Assembly: GCA_002483425.1 (NCBI GenBank)
Contig: DLHW01000054.1
Span: 35,610 to 61,420 of the forward strand
DNA from: Methylococcaceae bacterium UBA7658
GTDB taxonomy: Bacteria > Pseudomonadota > Gammaproteobacteria > Methylococcales > Methylomonadaceae
Length of the DNA stretch: 25,811 nt
Reading direction: 5' to 3'
The position numbers and the translations under genes are program-made. The notes beneath the pieces were generated by a model, which was not told where the DNA came from, searched no databases, and saw nothing but the letters and a program-made list of their open reading frames with translations. This document shows positions 23,920-25,811 of the stretch, piece by piece; within the stretch, counting starts at the first letter, position 1; each line of letters begins with the position of its first letter.

Positions 23920-25140
23920 CTAACTCACTTGAATTACCGCATACGTAGCGTTGTTTAAGTTATTCGACTCTGTAATATCGTTGTTAGGGTCGAGTTTGAT
24001 AAATAGCCAGTATTTTCCGGCAAGAGTGGAGGCGGGTATAACGACCGGCGTTTTAATGACGGTTGGCGCACCTAACGGAATTGCCAGCGTAGCGCTAGCC
24101 GCCGGAAGCAATTTGTCGTCCGGGCTTAAATTATCGTCCGTCGAGAGATAAAAATTCCTTTTGACAGCGGGCTGGTTCGTTCGCCCTGCATTGTCATACA
24201 TAAAATTGAGATTGATCGTGCTGCCTTTGGGCACTTTATAAACCGGATCTTTACGCAGATCGTCCGGATCGGCTGAGGTGATAATTCTCGGCATTTCCGC
24301 CGTACCGGCGGCGTTCATGACCAATTGTTTCCGGCGATGCAGGCTATAAGGATCGCCCAAGCCGTCGTTTTCCTGTCCGTCTAGCTTCCAAGGGCTGACG
24401 CTAATATCTTCTTTTTTAGTCATATCCAGTTGATACACATCCGAAAAGCCTTTTGCTAAATCGCAGCCGATGAAAGGCAAGGCTATCTTTTGATTAATAT
24501 CGGTAGAGTATTGGCCTGGAATAAGAAAAGCGCTATTGCGTTTACCGGCCGAACGTAAACCGCCGTGACTCAAACCCATGAGATTTGGCGTTTGATGTTC
24601 ATGATTTGCGCCCGCCGCGTGCGCCGTTTCATGCATCGCAATGGCTTGGAAACTGGCTTTGGCTCCGCCGAAAATGCCTAACTGATTCTTGGCGATTGAC
24701 CATTCATATTCCCCATTATCTTTGAATGCTTTGTTGAAGATGATGTCAGCCTCTATTAAAAAACAATCCCCTGTATTTGTAATGTCGTAGAAAGTATTTC
24801 GTTTTGTAGAAGCGTGTATATTGTTGCCAGGATTTCCAAACCATACTTCGTTTTTACCGTTAAATGCATTGTCTAACAAAGAAGTGGTAGGTGCTCCTAA
24901 ACTAAAATCAATTTTCGCAGGATTAACAGAGAGCCGTGAAAAGCTATTTTCCAAGGCGTTACGCTGAGGTGTACCCACTGGGAAAGAAACAGAATGAACT
25001 AATGGTGCATATGCGGCACGCCCGCTTAGGAACGGCCAATGCATGCGTGGAGATATTGATGAGCATTTTCCCCAGTCATATGCTGACACTTCGGAATTAA
25101 TTAAAAAAAGTACGATTAATAATGCGTATTGTTTTAACAT
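23920..25140 (-). CDS. Secreted metzincin-type zinc protease with a CARDB-like C-terminal domain
   Basis: A 406-residue exported protease. The signal peptide covers residues 1-20 (cleavage after VSA). The catalytic site is HETAHAAGANH at 170-180, an HExxHxxGxxH motif with H170, H174 and H180 as zinc ligands and E171 as base. NLMG at 186-189 supplies the Met-turn methionine M188. Cysteines C26 and C126 could pair. Residues about 300-406 resemble a CARDB/Ig-like domain (STINLNFMYDNAGRTNQ, YWLFIKLDPNNDITESNNLN), probably for adhesion or substrate binding. The ATG has AGAGG about 8 bases upstream. It follows, after 53 bases, the gene that leaves the window on the right, and both are probably one operon. 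The substrate is unknown. Confidence 0.88.
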   Translation of the reverse strand: MLKQYALLIVLFLINSEVSAYDWGKCSSISPRMHWPFLSGRAAYAPLVHSVSFPVGTPQRNALENSFSRLSVNPAKIDFSLGAPTTSLLDNAFNGKNEVWFGNPGNNIHASTKRNTFYDITNTGDCFLIEADIIFNKAFKDNGEYEWSIAKNQLGIFGGAKASFQAIAMHETAHAAGANHEHQTPNLMGLSHGGLRSAGKRNSAFLIPGQYSTDINQKIALPFIGCDLAKGFSDVYQLDMTKKEDISVSPWKLDGQENDGLGDPYSLHRRKQLVMNAAGTAEMPRIITSADPDDLRKDPVYKVPKGSTINLNFMYDNAGRTNQPAVKRNFYLSTDDNLSPDDKLLPAASATLAIPLGAPTVIKTPVVIPASTLAGKYWLFIKLDPNNDITESNNLNNATYAVIQVS

Positions 25141-25193
25141 TTTTGTAACCTCTATTACGGCAAATTAAAGTTAGTCTGTATGCCAAAAATGAA

Positions 25194-25811
25194 TCATTCA
25201 GATCGGCTTTCAAGTCTTTTTCCCGCCGGGTCCAAGGCAAAGCCCTCGGCATCGGTATAAAATTTTTGGCGGCTGTCCAGATTTTTAACCGGCTTGGGTT
25301 CTTGAATGGCTTTGCCGGCCTGTTGCTTGGCCAGCTCCGTTTCGATTTGGCGCCCGATAATGCCGGCGTACTCTTCCGGGTCGTAGGGTCTTGCGCCTTG
25401 AGGTGGCTGCCATTGCGGTTCGGCGATATTGATGTCGTCCGGATTGGTTGTGCCGAACTGTTCTAGGGTCTGGGTGTAATCTTCCGGCTTGTTCATGTCC
25501 CTCGGTCCGGCCAGCCATTGCCTAAGTTCCTCGCGCTTAAGCTCGGTTTGGCTTTGCGGTTTAATAACCCGGGTGTTGTCACGGGTAAGCCAAGCCTCTT
25601 TGTCTTCGGGTAAATTTAATAGATAGGCGCCTTGGTTCCAGCCGACAATGGGCGAGATAACGTTTCCGTTATCGGTAACAAATAAAATCAGGTGTTCACC
25701 CACATTAAAGCTGGGTGTGCCCGGAATATCTACCAAAGATATCCCCCCTTCACCTTCGACTGGCAGTTCTCCTTCGTCAAATCCCCATACCAGGCGGGTG
25801 TTTTTTTCGAG
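25194..25811 (-). CDS. Hypothetical protein linked to the metzincin gene, 5' end outside the window
   Basis: The frame is open from the right edge (LEKNTRLVWGFDEG) to the stop at 25194, giving 206 residues of the C-terminal part. Internal starts such as the TTG at 25736 need not be used. The segment VDIPGTPSFNVGEHLILFVT followed by VGWNQGAYLL resembles a type of exported protein that I recall being encoded next to matrixin-like proteases in other bacteria, where it precedes the protease gene as it does here. The remainder is Pro-, Gln- and Glu-rich and probably disordered. No catalytic motif is visible in the part present. It may be an export-linked or regulatory partner of the protease; this is inferred from context alone. 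Confidence 0.7.
   Translation of the reverse strand, partial: LEKNTRLVWGFDEGELPVEGEGGISLVDIPGTPSFNVGEHLILFVTDNGNVISPIVGWNQGAYLLNLPEDKEAWLTRDNTRVIKPQSQTELKREELRQWLAGPRDMNKPEDYTQTLEQFGTTNPDDINIAEPQWQPPQGARPYDPEEYAGIIGRQIETELAKQQAGKAIQEPKPVKNLDSRQKFYTDAEGFALDPAGKRLESRSE

Overview
The window looks like a chromosomal segment of a gammaproteobacterium. The evidence is the gene order on the minus strand, initiator tRNA-Met, rimP, nusA, infB, rbfA, truB, rpsO, pnp, which is the classical gammaproteobacterial transcription/translation cluster. The accessory gene content (copper-type membrane proteins, a DUF3570 barrel, a DUF1704 peptidase) would fit a methanotroph of the Methylococcales, but that is only an impression.

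Region 1 (1-8700, minus strand): housekeeping cluster. It runs from a tRNA-fMet promoter at about 8690 down to pnp, which leaves the window at position 1. Spacing is tight (ATGA overlap rbfA/truB, 11-base overlap rimP/nusA, 5- and 11-base gaps elsewhere). Hairpin terminators sit after the tRNA, inside the rimP leader and between truB and rpsO; two more hairpins lie between rpsO and pnp.

Region 2 (8680-12540, plus strand): a possible 31-residue membrane peptide, a DUF1704/QEGLA metallopeptidase, a small secreted His-containing protein, an RMD1/DUF155 tail-anchored membrane protein and rlmJ. A strong bidirectional terminator and a 44-base palindrome close this block.

Region 3 (12800-21830, minus strand): an accessory envelope/metal region. 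It holds a secreted amidohydrolase, a degraded ABC-transporter operon behind an FNR-type box, an HMA-SafE-cupredoxin fusion protein, and a 918-residue protein joining a DUF3570 barrel to a second His/Met-rich barrel. The amidohydrolase and the double-barrel gene each have a -24/-12 (sigma-54) promoter. In both, a GTGT-N6-ACAC-like dyad is centred exactly 85 bases upstream of the -12 GC, and further dyads lie farther upstream. This suggests that one unidentified enhancer-binding activator controls both units. It is the most interesting signal in the window.

Region 4 (21830-25811): about 480 bases with palindromes but no gene, then an orphan C-terminal piece of TamB on the plus strand. A secreted metzincin protease with a CARDB-like tail follows on the minus strand, behind the 3' part of a gene that leaves the window on the right.

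The ABC operon between the two sigma-54 units appears to be decaying. It has a TGA at codon 6 of the first gene, an in-frame TAA in the permease, and a deletion fusing the ATPase to the end of an outer-membrane protein gene.
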